The notes beneath the pieces are model-generated. The model saw only the letters and a program-made list of their open reading frames with translations. It had not been told where the DNA came from and ran no database searches. A stretch of DNA of 64,000 bases, taken from positions 1 through 64,000 of the forward strand of contig JBAYTZ010000007.1 of assembly GCA_041675285.1 (NCBI GenBank), in the 5' to 3' direction. Position numbers and translations under genes: made by a program. Each line of letters opens with the position of its first letter. Positions within the stretch are counted from its first letter, which is position 1. This document shows, in pieces, positions 16,204-25,088 of this stretch. The DNA comes from Candidatus Delongbacteria bacterium (GTDB lineage: Bacteria; CAIWAD01).

Positions 16204-18407
16204 ATCGACTTGCCACCCATCGCCTGCCCGTCTGGGCGGGATTGATCCTCCTCTGGCTGTTGATCCAGGGCGCGACCAGTCTGGCGGGACCGCAGCCGGG
16301 GCGCTCCCTGGCCGCCCCCAAGGACACGCTGGCCCGGGACAGCGCCCAGGTGGATCCCTTCCTGCCCTTGACCCGCCGGCCGGCGCCGGGCGGGCTCTTC
16401 ATTTCCACCTTGGTGAATTCCGGCAAGGAATTGTGGGCGGTGGGCGACTCGGGCTTCATCGCCCGCGGGCCGTCGGACAGCCTGCTGCGGCGCGTGGCCC
16501 AACCCGGCCGGGCGGCCCTGCATTGCGCCGTCTGGTGGGACGAGGCCCTGGTCTGCGCCGGAGACAGCGCCCGCGTCCTGCGCGTGGCGGGCGGCCGTGT
16601 CACACGCGCCCAGCTGCCCGGCCAGCGCGCCGTGCGCGATCTCGATTTCAACGACCGGCTGGGCCTGCTGGGCGGGGACGAGGGCCTGCTGGCCCGCTCC
16701 CTGGACGGCGGCGTGAATTGGGACACCCTGTCGGCCCCGCTGCCCATGCGCTTCCACGCCGTGCTCTGCCAGGACAGCGTCTGGTGGGCGGGGGGCGCGG
16801 GCGGACGCCTCTACCGCAGCAGCAATCTTGGCCTGGACTGGAGCGCGGCAGAAGGTTGCACCGGCGCCGTGGTGGATCTGGCCGAGCTGCCGGACGGCTC
16901 GCTGATGGTGCTGGAACGCTCCGGCGCCCTGCACGTGCGGGGACCGGGGGGCCGCCGCGAATTGGGTGTGGCGCCCGTGGGCGTGGCCCGGCACCTCTCG
17001 CCCGCACCCGGCGGCTGGGCCGTGGGCGGAGAGGGCGGTCGGCTGGCCCTGCTGGACCTGGCCACGGGTCAGTGGCTGGAGCAACGCCTGCCGCTGCCCA
17101 CGGTGGTCTCCGGGATGCTGCCCTGGAAGGGCGGATTGCTGCTCAGCGGCGCCTGGAACACGCTGGCCCAGTGGCAGCCGGGCGGGACGGGGGCGCGCCT
17201 GCTGCAGCATTCCCTCTCCATCTCCCAGCCCGCCGCCGTGGAGGAGACCCGGCTGGGCGAGGGCGAGACCGCGCGGGCGGACTCCGTCGCGACCGCCGAA
17301 GTGGCGCTGGACGGCGCGCGCTATTTCCAGAATGTGCTGGACACGGACACGCGCTGCACCACGCCGCCCACGCGCTTGCGGCAGCTGGAGCGCTCCCTCA
17401 ACCACATGCGCTGGCTGGGCGCTCCGGGGCGCGTGATGCTGGCCCTGGACGTGGATGCCCGCGGCACGCTGGACAGCGTGCTGGTGCTGGACGAGTGGCC
17501 CCCCGAGCTGGGTCTGGGCGAGCAGGCCCGCCGGCTGGCGGAGGGTCTGACCTTCACGCCGGGCTTCCGCAAATCCGGCATGGTGCAGTCGCGCCTGCTC
17601 TTCCCGGTGGTGTTCGCCGGAGTGCCGGCGGACCATTTGAGCTGGGCCAAGGGTGAGAGCGAGGCCACCCACCTGCTGGACAGCCTCTTGAAACGGCAGC
17701 CGCGGCCCTTCAGCCCGCTGGCGCCCAAGGCGCTGGTCAAGGCGCTGGGCTTCCCGCGCAAGGCCAAGCGCTTTGTCTGGGAAGGCGACGTGGCGCTGGA
17801 GTACGGGATGGACTCGTTGGGCGCCCTGCTGGAGCCGCGGGTGCTTTGGGAGTCCGACGAACGCTACGACTTCGGCGCCCACGCGCTGAAGGTCCTGCCC
17901 AAGCTGGGCATGCGCCTGCCCGACAGTCTGCGGATCGCTCCGGGCGACCATCTCCAGGTGACCCAGCGCCTGCGTTTCGATCGCCGGCAGTTCCGGCGGG
18001 CGGCCAAGGCGATGGCCGAGGGCCTGCTGTTCAGCGAGGTGCTGAGCGCCGTCTCCGTGGCGGACTCGGCCCGCTACGAGCCCGGCCTGGCGCAGCTGGA
18101 GTGGCTGCTCAACGATTTCCAGAAGGCCGATGCGGCGGGCTGGCCGGAACTGGAGCTGGACCTGGTGCTGCGTCACGACGGCCGGCCTCGCTCCTTCAAC
18201 GCCCAGGTCCGCGCGGAAACCGGCGGGGCGCTGGACACGGAGATCCTGCGTAGCCTGGCCCTGCTCTTCACCTGGGGCCGGCCCTTGTCGGACACCCAGG
18301 ACGGGCTGGACAGCCTCAGATTCACCTGGCGCCCACGGGCCTTCACGGCGGATTCCACCAACCGGCCGGCCAGCCTGACCCGGCTGTTGCAGGGAGTGGT
18401 CTATTGA
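16200..18407 (+). CDS. Secreted Ycf48/BNR-type propeller protein with TonB-C-like domain
   Basis: 735 residues from a TTG at 16200 overlapping the previous stop (TTGA); the signal peptide LPVWAGLILLWLLIQGA follows directly, supporting this start. Residues about 70-330 contain BNR/Ycf48-like propeller repeats (LWAVGDSGFIARGPSD, LLGGDEGLLARSLDGGVNW, WWAGGAGGRLYRSSNLGLDW). Residues about 415-480 look like a TonB C-terminal domain (LDVDARGTLDSVLVLDEW ... LTFTPGFRKSGMVQSRLLF). A long unclassified C-terminal part follows. Neither activity nor substrate is known. Coupling to the one-POTRA barrel suggests envelope or cell-surface work. Confidence 0.65.
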   Translation: MNRLATHRLPVWAGLILLWLLIQGATSLAGPQPGRSLAAPKDTLARDSAQVDPFLPLTRRPAPGGLFISTLVNSGKELWAVGDSGFIARGPSDSLLRRVAQPGRAALHCAVWWDEALVCAGDSARVLRVAGGRVTRAQLPGQRAVRDLDFNDRLGLLGGDEGLLARSLDGGVNWDTLSAPLPMRFHAVLCQDSVWWAGGAGGRLYRSSNLGLDWSAAEGCTGAVVDLAELPDGSLMVLERSGALHVRGPGGRRELGVAPVGVARHLSPAPGGWAVGGEGGRLALLDLATGQWLEQRLPLPTVVSGMLPWKGGLLLSGAWNTLAQWQPGGTGARLLQHSLSISQPAAVEETRLGEGETARADSVATAEVALDGARYFQNVLDTDTRCTTPPTRLRQLERSLNHMRWLGAPGRVMLALDVDARGTLDSVLVLDEWPPELGLGEQARRLAEGLTFTPGFRKSGMVQSRLLFPVVFAGVPADHLSWAKGESEATHLLDSLLKRQPRPFSPLAPKALVKALGFPRKAKRFVWEGDVALEYGMDSLGALLEPRVLWESDERYDFGAHALKVLPKLGMRLPDSLRIAPGDHLQVTQRLRFDRRQFRRAAKAMAEGLLFSEVLSAVSVADSARYEPGLAQLEWLLNDFQKADAAGWPELELDLVLRHDGRPRSFNAQVRAETGGALDTEILRSLALLFTWGRPLSDTQDGLDSLRFTWRPRAFTADSTNRPASLTRLLQGVVY

Positions 18408-19627
18408 CGACGACGGCGCTCCCCCCCACGCGCGTCCTCTGGCTGGAGGACCGGCCCGCAGAGATCCGGGATCCGCTGCCCGAGGCCGTGGAGGCCGTGG
18501 TGGTGGGCGCCGGCCTGGCCGGACTTTCCGTGGCCCTGCACCTGCGGCGGCTGGGGGTGGAGGTCTGCGTGCTGGAGCGCGAGCATCCCGCGGCGGGGGC
18601 CTCCGGCCGCAACGCCGGCCATCTGCTGGCCGGGACCTCCGAGTACTACAACCGCGCCGTGGATTTGCTGGGGCGCGAGAAGGCCCGGGAGATCTGGGCC
18701 TTCACCGTGGCCAACCAGCAGGACTTCTCCGCCCACCTGCTCTCGCTGCCCGTGGAGACGGGCTACCAGCGCTGCGGCTACCTGGCCTGCGCCACCACCG
18801 AGCACGAGCGTCGCGAGCTGGAGCAGACCGCCCAGTTGCTGCGCGAGGACGGGTTCGAGAGCGAGTTCTGGAGCGCCGAGCAGCTGGTGAAGCGCACGGG
18901 GCGCAGTCCCTTCCTGGGGGCGCGCTACTCGCCGGACGACGGACAGGTGCAGCCCGCCCGCGTGGTCTGGGCCCTGGCGGACGAGTTGCGCGCCGCCGGC
19001 GGCCGCTTGGCCTCGCGCACGGAGGTTCTGGCGGTGGAGAGCGACCCCGCGGGCTGGCGCCTGGAGCTGCGCACGCCGGAGGGCGCCCGCCGGCTGCGCG
19101 CCACGGTGGTGATCCATTGCACCAACGCCTGGACCTTCCAGCTGCTGCCCGCCTTCACGGACCTGATCAGCCCCGTGCGCGGCCAGATGCTGGCCACGGA
19201 GCGCCTGCACAAGGTGATTCCCATGGCCATGGCCGCCAACTACGGCTACGAGTACTGGCGCCAGGCCCCCAACGGCGAAGTGGTGCTGGGCGGCTGGCGC
19301 TGGTCCCAGCAGGAGCAGGAGATCGGCGTCCTGACGGAGACGCTCAACCCGGAGATCCACGCCGGGCTCTCCACCTTCCTGCAAGGCCACTTCCCCAAGC
19401 TCGAGGGCGCGGCCATCCGCTGCGCCTGGACCGGCGTGATGGGCTTCTCCCGGGACGGCCTGCCCTGGGTGGGCGAGGTGCCGGGTCGCCAGGGCCAGTA
19501 CCTGGCGGCGGGCTTCACGGGGCACGGTTTCGGCCTGGCGTGGCGCTGCGCCCAGGGGCTGGCAGAAGAAATCGTCCAGGGCCGCCTCTGCGAAAATCTG
19601 CGCTGGTTCCGGCCGCGACGGGCCTGA
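18404..19627 (+). CDS. FAD-dependent oxidoreductase (DAO family)
   Basis: 407 residues, starting at a TTG that overlaps the upstream stop (TTGA), the same arrangement as the previous gene. The dinucleotide-binding motif VVVGAGLAGLSVALHLRR with terminal Glu (VLERE) is at residues 29-57, followed by AASGRNAGHLL, as in glycine/D-amino-acid oxidase-type enzymes such as PuuB. The C-terminal FAD closure, AAGFTGHGFGLAWRCA, is intact. Substrate is unknown: amino acids, amines and sarcosine-like compounds are all possible. No signal peptide, so it is probably cytosolic. Confidence 0.8.
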   Translation: MTTTALPPTRVLWLEDRPAEIRDPLPEAVEAVVVGAGLAGLSVALHLRRLGVEVCVLEREHPAAGASGRNAGHLLAGTSEYYNRAVDLLGREKAREIWAFTVANQQDFSAHLLSLPVETGYQRCGYLACATTEHERRELEQTAQLLREDGFESEFWSAEQLVKRTGRSPFLGARYSPDDGQVQPARVVWALADELRAAGGRLASRTEVLAVESDPAGWRLELRTPEGARRLRATVVIHCTNAWTFQLLPAFTDLISPVRGQMLATERLHKVIPMAMAANYGYEYWRQAPNGEVVLGGWRWSQQEQEIGVLTETLNPEIHAGLSTFLQGHFPKLEGAAIRCAWTGVMGFSRDGLPWVGEVPGRQGQYLAAGFTGHGFGLAWRCAQGLAEEIVQGRLCENLRWFRPRRA

Positions 19628-19628
19628 G

Positions 19629-19852
19629 TCCACCTTTCTGCTGGCGCCGGTATGGTGGCCCAACGCCTGTCATCCCCCGGCTTGACCGGGGGATCCCAAC
19701 CCTGATCAGTCATCCAGGCGGGGGCTGGGGTGCCATGTTTTCCACCTTTCTGCTAGCGCCGGTATGGTGGCCCAACGCCTGTCATCCCCCGGCTTGACCG
19801 GGGGATCCCAACCCTGATCAGTCATCCTGGCGGGGGCTGGGGCGCCATGTTT
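19629..19852. repeat. Tandem direct repeat, period 112 bp, two copies plus partial third
   Basis: Copies at 19629-19740 and 19741-19852 differ at only a few positions, and a third partial copy begins at 19853. Each unit contains the palindrome CCCCCGG TTGA-type CCGGGGG (CATCCCCCGGCTTGACCGGG) and a GATCAGTCATCC segment. The unit starts with CCACCTTTCTG. Confidence 0.85.
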
Positions 19853-19853
19853 T

Positions 19854-19882
19854 CCACCTTTCTGCTTGCGCCAGAAAGGTGG
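19854..19882. repeat. Perfect 11-bp inverted repeat ending the 112-bp array
   Basis: CCACCTTTCTG, loop CTTGCGC, CAGAAAGGTGG. The left arm is the start of the third repeat unit, so the array stops in a hairpin. It could act as a terminator or processing structure for the oxidoreductase transcript, although no clear T-tract follows. Confidence 0.6.
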
Positions 19883-20535
19883 AGCCAAAGAGGCGCTTTT
19901 TCTCAGCGGCCAGAGTCAGGCCACCTCGCGGTGGCCTTCCGCTGGCCGGCGATTGGCCTTCCTGAAACCGTGTAGTTGGTTCCGCCTGACGGCGTCACCA
20001 CCTGGTTCTGGTTCAGCCCTGTGGGCTTCACCTCACTCGATCAATGACTCCACCTGTCGCACGACTTCACTGTGCCTCTGTGACTCTGTGTTGAAGAGCC
20101 ACACCGACCCCTCCAGCAACCACTTCGAGCCTTCGAACCTTCGTGTTCAAGGGCCTCACGGAATGGGCACCAAAACTCTCACGGCCGAGGAGAGCTGAGC
20201 GCCACAGATGAGCCGATCGCCACCCAAACTGAACGGCCTGGGGAGTTCCGGCTTTGGGGTGGCGCGCGATCCATATCAACATAGAACGGGGTCGATTGAG
20301 TGACGCGAGAGTCACACGGGGACGCCGGAGTCACGTGGCCCTGGAGTCACGCTTGCCGGGTGGGCGGTGGGACAGGTGGCGCCGGCAGGCTGCAGTGAGA
20401 GCGGAAGTGGTTGTTGTAGAATGGAATTATGCCCAATGGCGGCAGGGCGCCAGGTGCATCAAAACTGGCCCTGCCTTTGCATAGAGTTCCCCAGGATTCA
20501 ACCTGTGACAATAACCCATCGAAGAGGAGTTCCCC

Positions 20536-21231
20536 ATGAAGAAATTGCTGACCCTCGCACTGACGGGCGTCCTGGCCGCCGCCGCTCTGGCCGTCGAGTC
20601 TGAGCCCTCCAACACCGTCGGCTTCATCAGCCGTTCCACCACCGCCGGTTCCTACACGGCCTTCAGCGCTTGCCCCAAGGGCCTGGGCGTTGACATGCCG
20701 GCCGTCAGCGTCCTGGGCACCCAGGGCTTCAACGGCGATCAGATCCTGGCTTATGACGGTGGCTGGCTGACCTACAGCTACACGCCGGACAACACCTGGG
20801 GCGGCCTGACCCTGGACTACAACGGCATGTACATCTATCGCAACAACCACGGCGCCGCCGCCACCCTGGTCGTCGCGGGCGACGTCATCCCCGAAGGCAC
20901 CAACGTGACCTTGGCCACCTTCCCGGGTGCCAATACCTACGTCGGCTTCGGCAACCCCCTGCCCATGGACGTGGATCTGGACACCAACGACCTGACGCTG
21001 GTCGCCGACGGCTTCAACACCGGCGACATCGTCCTGGAGTACAACGGTGGCTGGCTGACCTACGTGTACAGCGGCAGCTTCGGCTATGACCTGACCGCCG
21101 GTCGCTCCTACGTGATGCGCACGGGCGCCGCCTTCACCTGGGACTACACCATCCCCACGGGTGCTGTGGCCACCACGAGCACGGCTCCGATGAAGGTCGC
21201 CAAGGCTGCCACGTCGGTCGAGCTGAACTAA
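20536..21231 (+). CDS. Secreted protein with two GGWLTY repeats, function unknown
   Basis: 231 residues; GAAGAGGAG precedes the ATG. A clear signal peptide (LLTLALTGVLAAAALA, probable cleavage before VESEP) is followed by a beta-rich mature protein. Two halves are related: LAYDGGWLTYSYTPDNTWGG and LEYNGGWLTYVYSGSFGY, each following a segment rich in small residues. There is no membrane segment or PNPFNP tail. I cannot assign a family or activity. Abundance as a surface or matrix protein is possible given the strong ribosome site and the secreted paralogs that follow. Confidence 0.65.
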   Translation: MKKLLTLALTGVLAAAALAVESEPSNTVGFISRSTTAGSYTAFSACPKGLGVDMPAVSVLGTQGFNGDQILAYDGGWLTYSYTPDNTWGGLTLDYNGMYIYRNNHGAAATLVVAGDVIPEGTNVTLATFPGANTYVGFGNPLPMDVDLDTNDLTLVADGFNTGDIVLEYNGGWLTYVYSGSFGYDLTAGRSYVMRTGAAFTWDYTIPTGAVATTSTAPMKVAKAATSVELN

Positions 21232-21277
21232 GCGCAACTGAAGCAAAAGCATCAATCATAACCCAAGGAGTTTACCC

Positions 21278-22318
21278 ATGAAGAAGATTCTGCTCGGAAC
21301 TCTGGCCGTTGTCAGCCTGGCTTCCATCAGCTCGGCCAACCTGCAGCTCAATTTCCCCTCCACGAAGCTCGGCGTCGGCCCCGAGAACGTGGTGGGCAAC
21401 GTGTCCGCTGACGCCATGTTGACGGTGGACGGCACGGATGTCGCCCGCGTCCCGGCCAACGTGATCTTCGAAGGCGGCAGCCCGCTGGCCGTCTCCCTGG
21501 TGTGGGCCTACGATTCGGATCCCGCCTACAACCTCGAGTTCCTGATCGGCGAGGAAGGTTCCTTCGTGGCCATCCGCGACGTCAAGGTGTACCTGACCAG
21601 CTCCTGCGATCCGCCGCAGGTCCTGACCTATTCCCGTGGCGTGAGCAACCAGTATGCCTACAACCTGGGCACTCCCTTCCCGGGCACGCTGCCGACCTCC
21701 ATGCCGGTCTTCGCCACCTTGGAGCCCTGCGGTCCGGCTTGCGAGCCTGGCTTCACCTTTGCGCCGGCTGGCTATGATTTCGGAACGGTGATCACCAATG
21801 TTCCGCAGACCACGACCTTCGAAATCTGCAACACGGCTGTTGGTGACTGCCCGCCCATCGGTGGCACGGTGACCGAGAATTGCGCCGTCTTCTCCGTTGA
21901 GCCCCTGAACTACGTGCTGGCCCCGGGCGAGTGCCAGATCTTCACCGTGACCTTCACGGGCGTCCGTGGTGGACCGACGGTCTGTGACATCATCACCGAC
22001 CATGGCGTGTTCACCTGCACTGTGGACGATCAGGTGGCCGGCACCGAGACCCCCGCGGTCTTCGCGCTGGGCGAAGCCTATCCGAACCCCTTCAACCCCA
22101 CCACCACCCTGAGCTACTCGGTGCCCGAGAATCAGGAAGCCGTGCTGAGCGTGTACAACACGAACGGCCAGCTGGTGAAGACCCTGGTGAACGGCATGGT
22201 CGAGCGTGGCGAGCACAAGGTTGTGTTCGACGCCAGCGACCTGGCCTCCGGTGTGTACGTCTACACGCTGAAGACCGCTTCCCAGAGCGCCATGCACAAG
22301 ATGGTCCTGGTCAAGTAA
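21278..22318 (+). CDS. Secreted paralog 1: N-terminal domain, Hydin/ASPM-like domain and PNPFNP C-terminal domain
   Basis: 346 residues with AAGGAG upstream. Signal peptide (ILLGTLAVVSLASISSA), then a domain shared by all four paralogs (residues about 20-115, NLQLNFPSTKLGVGPENVVG ... VSLVWAYDSD). Next is an ASPM/SPD-2/Hydin-like immunoglobulin fold at about 160-255 (YDFGTVITNVPQTTTFEICN). The tail is a T9SS type-A/FlgD-like domain (AYPNPFNPTTTLSYSVPE ... VYNTNGQLVKTLVNG ... LASGVYVYTLK). The tail would direct sorting to the cell surface if a type IX-like system is present; none is in this window. Ligand unknown. Confidence 0.75.
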   Translation: MKKILLGTLAVVSLASISSANLQLNFPSTKLGVGPENVVGNVSADAMLTVDGTDVARVPANVIFEGGSPLAVSLVWAYDSDPAYNLEFLIGEEGSFVAIRDVKVYLTSSCDPPQVLTYSRGVSNQYAYNLGTPFPGTLPTSMPVFATLEPCGPACEPGFTFAPAGYDFGTVITNVPQTTTFEICNTAVGDCPPIGGTVTENCAVFSVEPLNYVLAPGECQIFTVTFTGVRGGPTVCDIITDHGVFTCTVDDQVAGTETPAVFALGEAYPNPFNPTTTLSYSVPENQEAVLSVYNTNGQLVKTLVNGMVERGEHKVVFDASDLASGVYVYTLKTASQSAMHKMVLVK

Positions 22319-22342
22319 GCTGCTTCACAGCCTGCTGATCCT

Positions 22343-22373
22343 GCGCCCCCCGCTTCGGCGGGGGGCGCTTTTT
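22343..22373 (+). terminator. Rho-independent terminator with UUCG loop
   Basis: A perfect 11-bp stem, GCGCCCCCCGC and GCGGGGGGCGC, closed by the very stable C(UUCG)G tetraloop and followed by TTTTT. It ends paralog 1. Confidence 0.9.
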
Positions 22374-22522
22374 GTAGTGTGGTCGTAGTTGTGTTGGACG
22401 GAGCATTGACGGCACGCCGCTTCAGTTATCGAATGATTGGCCTTGTAATTGCTGCTGTTTCCGTAACCCAAGAGGGCTTTGCCCCAAGTGGATAAGCTCA
22501 ACCTGTAGCAAGGAGACAAGAG

Positions 22523-23545
22523 ATGAAGCATGTGCTCGCAGCCTTGGCGCTATGCAGTTTGGCCACGACCAGTTCGGCCAACCTGCAGCTCAGTTTCCCC
22601 TCCACGAAGCTCGGCGTCGGCCCCGAGAACGTGGTGGGCAACGTGTCCGCCGACGCCATGTTGACGGTGGACGGCACGGACGTCGCCCGCATCCCGGCCA
22701 ACGTGATTTTCGAAGGCGGCAGCCCGCTGGCCGTCTCCCTGGTGTGGGCCTACGATTCGGACGCCACCTACAACCTCGAGTTCCTGATCGGCGAAGAGGG
22801 TGCCTTCGTGGCCATCCGCGACGTCAAAGTGTACCTGACCTGCCCGCACTACACAAATTATGTGTTCACGTATGCTCGTGGCGCAAATAATCAGTACGCT
22901 TACAACCTTGGAACTCCCTTCCCAGGCACCCTGCCGACCTCCATGCCGGTCTTCGCCACCCTCATGTGCGATCCGTTCCCGATCTGTGGCGTTGATGTCA
23001 CCAGCCTTGACTTTGGCACCGTGTACAATCCTGCCCCCGTGCAGCAGAGCTTCCAGGTTTGCAACGTCGGTGGCGACATCCTGGTGGGCACCGTGACCGA
23101 GAGCTGCCCGGCCTTCAGTATCGTAGCCGGCGCTGACTTTTTGCTGGCCGCTGGCGAGTGCCAGAGCGTCCTGGTCGAGTTCGTCGGCGACCACTCCGGC
23201 CCGATCGTCTGCGACCTGCTGCTGGGCGACTGCACCGTGACCTGCATCGTGAACGACATCGTGGCCGGCACCGAGACCCCCGCGGTCTTCGCGCTGTCCG
23301 AAGCCTATCCGAACCCCTTCAACCCCACCACGACCCTGAGCTACTCGGTTCCCGAGAATCAGGAAGCCGTGCTGAGCGTGTACAACACGAACGGCCAGCT
23401 GGTGAAGACCCTGGTGAACGGCATGGTCGAGCGTGGCGAGCACAAGGTTGTGTTCGACGCCAGCGACCTGGCATCCGGTGTGTACGTCTACACGCTGAAG
23501 ACCGCTTCCCAGAGCGCCATGCACAAGATGGTCCTGGTCAAGTAA
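22523..23545 (+). CDS. Secreted paralog 2, near-identical to paralog 1 at both ends
   Basis: 340 residues with the same three-part plan as its neighbour. The first domain (22578-22839) and the C-terminal domain plus terminator (23261-23602) are almost identical to 21337-21598 and 22034-22375 at the DNA level. The Hydin-like middle (LDFGTVYNPAPVQQSFQVCN ... LAAGECQSVLVEFVG) and the loop before it are clearly diverged. This pattern implies recent gene conversion or duplication of the flanks with a variable centre. Signal peptide: HVLAALALCSLATTSSA. Confidence 0.75.
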   Translation: MKHVLAALALCSLATTSSANLQLSFPSTKLGVGPENVVGNVSADAMLTVDGTDVARIPANVIFEGGSPLAVSLVWAYDSDATYNLEFLIGEEGAFVAIRDVKVYLTCPHYTNYVFTYARGANNQYAYNLGTPFPGTLPTSMPVFATLMCDPFPICGVDVTSLDFGTVYNPAPVQQSFQVCNVGGDILVGTVTESCPAFSIVAGADFLLAAGECQSVLVEFVGDHSGPIVCDLLLGDCTVTCIVNDIVAGTETPAVFALSEAYPNPFNPTTTLSYSVPENQEAVLSVYNTNGQLVKTLVNGMVERGEHKVVFDASDLASGVYVYTLKTASQSAMHKMVLVK

Positions 23546-23569
23546 GCTGCTTCACAGCCTGCTGATCCT

Positions 23570-23601
23570 GCGCCCCCCGCTTTGGCGGGGGGCGCTTTTT
23601 T
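23570..23601 (+). terminator. Rho-independent terminator, copy of the one at 22343
   Basis: The same 11-bp GCGCCCCCCGC stem, but with a TTTG loop instead of TTCG, followed by six T. It is part of the duplicated 3' block and ends paralog 2. Confidence 0.9.
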
Positions 23602-23825
23602 GTGGCTGCTCGAGTTTGTCCGCCCCCGTTGCCCGTTGTCAACGGTCAGCTGTCCACTTGATCTGACAGAGTCGGGGCGCATTTCCTGACCCGCAGGATT
23701 CGGCTTGTGACCGGCACTTCCTGGTCCTATGTTGCGCCCGCCTACCTGGAAGTCCATCACCGTTAGACGCGCTGGCCACTGGGCATGAGTCGATCCTATG
23801 TTCGTGTCGCCGGCAGGGGGGGACC

Positions 23826-24845
23826 ATGAAGAGTTGGAGTCTGTGGCTTGTGCTGCTGCTTGGGCTTGGTCTGGACAGCCGGGCCAACGTGCAGTTCAGC
23901 TTCCCGGTCGCGCGGCTGGGAACGGGACCCTACAACACCGTCCAAAACCTGAGTGCGGACGCCATTCTCGTGGTGGATGGCGTGGAAATCGCCGGGCGCC
24001 TGCCTGCCAACCAGATTTTCCAAGGGGGCAGTCCGGAGCAGGTGTCCTTGGTTTGGGCCTATGACAGCGACTTCGCGGAGTGGCTCGAGGGTGACGGTGC
24101 GCTGGTGCAACTGCGCAACATCCGCCTGACGCTCACCTGCCCGGACGGCAGCAACTCCCTCAGCCAGACCTGCGGGAGCAGTCCCATCCTCTACGAGCTA
24201 GGGTCCCATACCTGGTTTACGCAGTCCTGTCCGCCGCAAACCTTTCCAACCCTGGTATGTGGCTGCACGGGGCAATTGGCGCTTGCACCCTCCACGCTGG
24301 ACTTTGGACGCGTCGGGCAGGCCGACCCGGTCAGCATGTCCTTCTGGATCTGCAATCCGGGACCCGTGGCCTGTCCACCGGTGGCGGGAAGCCTGGTGGC
24401 GGAATGCCCGGCCTTTTCCGTTTTCCCGGAAGAGTATCTGGTGCCAGGAGATTCCTGTCAGGAGGTGGTAGTCACCTTTGTCGGCAGCCATGCGGGTCCA
24501 ACGAGTTGTGAAATCGTGACAACGCACGGTGTGGTGACCTGCGTCGTGGACGACGAAGTGGCTGCGACGGAAGGGCCCGCCGGGTTTGGGTTGGGCGAGG
24601 CCGTTCCCAATCCCTTCAACCCCACCACGACCCTGAGCTACTCGGTACCGGAGACCGAAGTCGTCACGCTGAAGGTGTACAACACGCAGGGCCAGTTGGT
24701 GAGGACCCTGGTGAACGGCCTGGTGGAGCGAGGCGAGCACAAGGTGGTGTTCGACGCCGCTGAGCTGGCCTCCGGCGTCTACGTAAGCACGCTGACCTCG
24801 GCGACCCGGAGCGCCGCCGCGCGCAAACTGCTCTTAGTCAAGTAG
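23826..24845 (+). CDS. Secreted paralog 3, more diverged
   Basis: 339 residues: signal peptide (LWLVLLLGLGLDSRA), shared N-terminal domain (NVQFSFPVARLGTGPYNTVQ ... VSLVWAYDSD), Hydin-like domain (LDFGRVGQADPVSMSFWICN ... SCQEVVVTFVG) and PNPFNP tail ending ARKLLLVK. Divergence is spread along the gene, in contrast to the near-identical flanks of paralogs 1 and 2. The ribosome site is weak (GGGGGGACC). Its own terminator follows. Confidence 0.72.
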   Translation: MKSWSLWLVLLLGLGLDSRANVQFSFPVARLGTGPYNTVQNLSADAILVVDGVEIAGRLPANQIFQGGSPEQVSLVWAYDSDFAEWLEGDGALVQLRNIRLTLTCPDGSNSLSQTCGSSPILYELGSHTWFTQSCPPQTFPTLVCGCTGQLALAPSTLDFGRVGQADPVSMSFWICNPGPVACPPVAGSLVAECPAFSVFPEEYLVPGDSCQEVVVTFVGSHAGPTSCEIVTTHGVVTCVVDDEVAATEGPAGFGLGEAVPNPFNPTTTLSYSVPETEVVTLKVYNTQGQLVRTLVNGLVERGEHKVVFDAAELASGVYVSTLTSATRSAAARKLLLVK

Positions 24846-24874
24846 GCGCCATCCCAACGCTGTCGAAACCGAAG

Positions 24875-24897
24875 CGCCCTCCCTCGGGGGGCGTTTT
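24875..24897 (+). terminator. Rho-independent terminator after paralog 3
   Basis: CGCCCTCC, loop CTC, GGGGGGCG (one G-T pair), followed by TTTT. It lies 30 bases downstream of the stop. Confidence 0.75.
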
Positions 24898-25088
24898 CGC
24901 TCTGGCCGGATGACGCCGGCGTCTGCGCAGGCCCCCTGACCGCGGTGGACGGCGGGTTGTGCGGGTGCGGGTGCAGGGATTCCGCGACCGCGCCTGACGG
25001 GTAGAGCGGGGCGACTTGGCTGGTGCGGCTGCGGCGAGAGTGCTTCCTTGCCGGCGCAGGGATTTCACGATGAGCGGGAGGAACGGCG

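Larger units (their letters stand above)
19628..20535. other. Repeat-bearing spacer of about 900 bases
   Basis: No gene is supported. The left 260 bases are the 112-bp tandem repeat and its hairpin. The middle is gene-free sequence with stretches typical of decayed non-coding spacers. Near 20299-20350 there are three AGTCAC direct copies (20310, 20329, 20345). The right end carries the leader and GAAGAGGAG ribosome site of the next secreted protein. Confidence 0.5.

Noticed and set aside
19629..19883. CRISPR or transposon terminal repeats
   Set aside because: There are two whole tandem units with no intervening unique spacers and no transposase.
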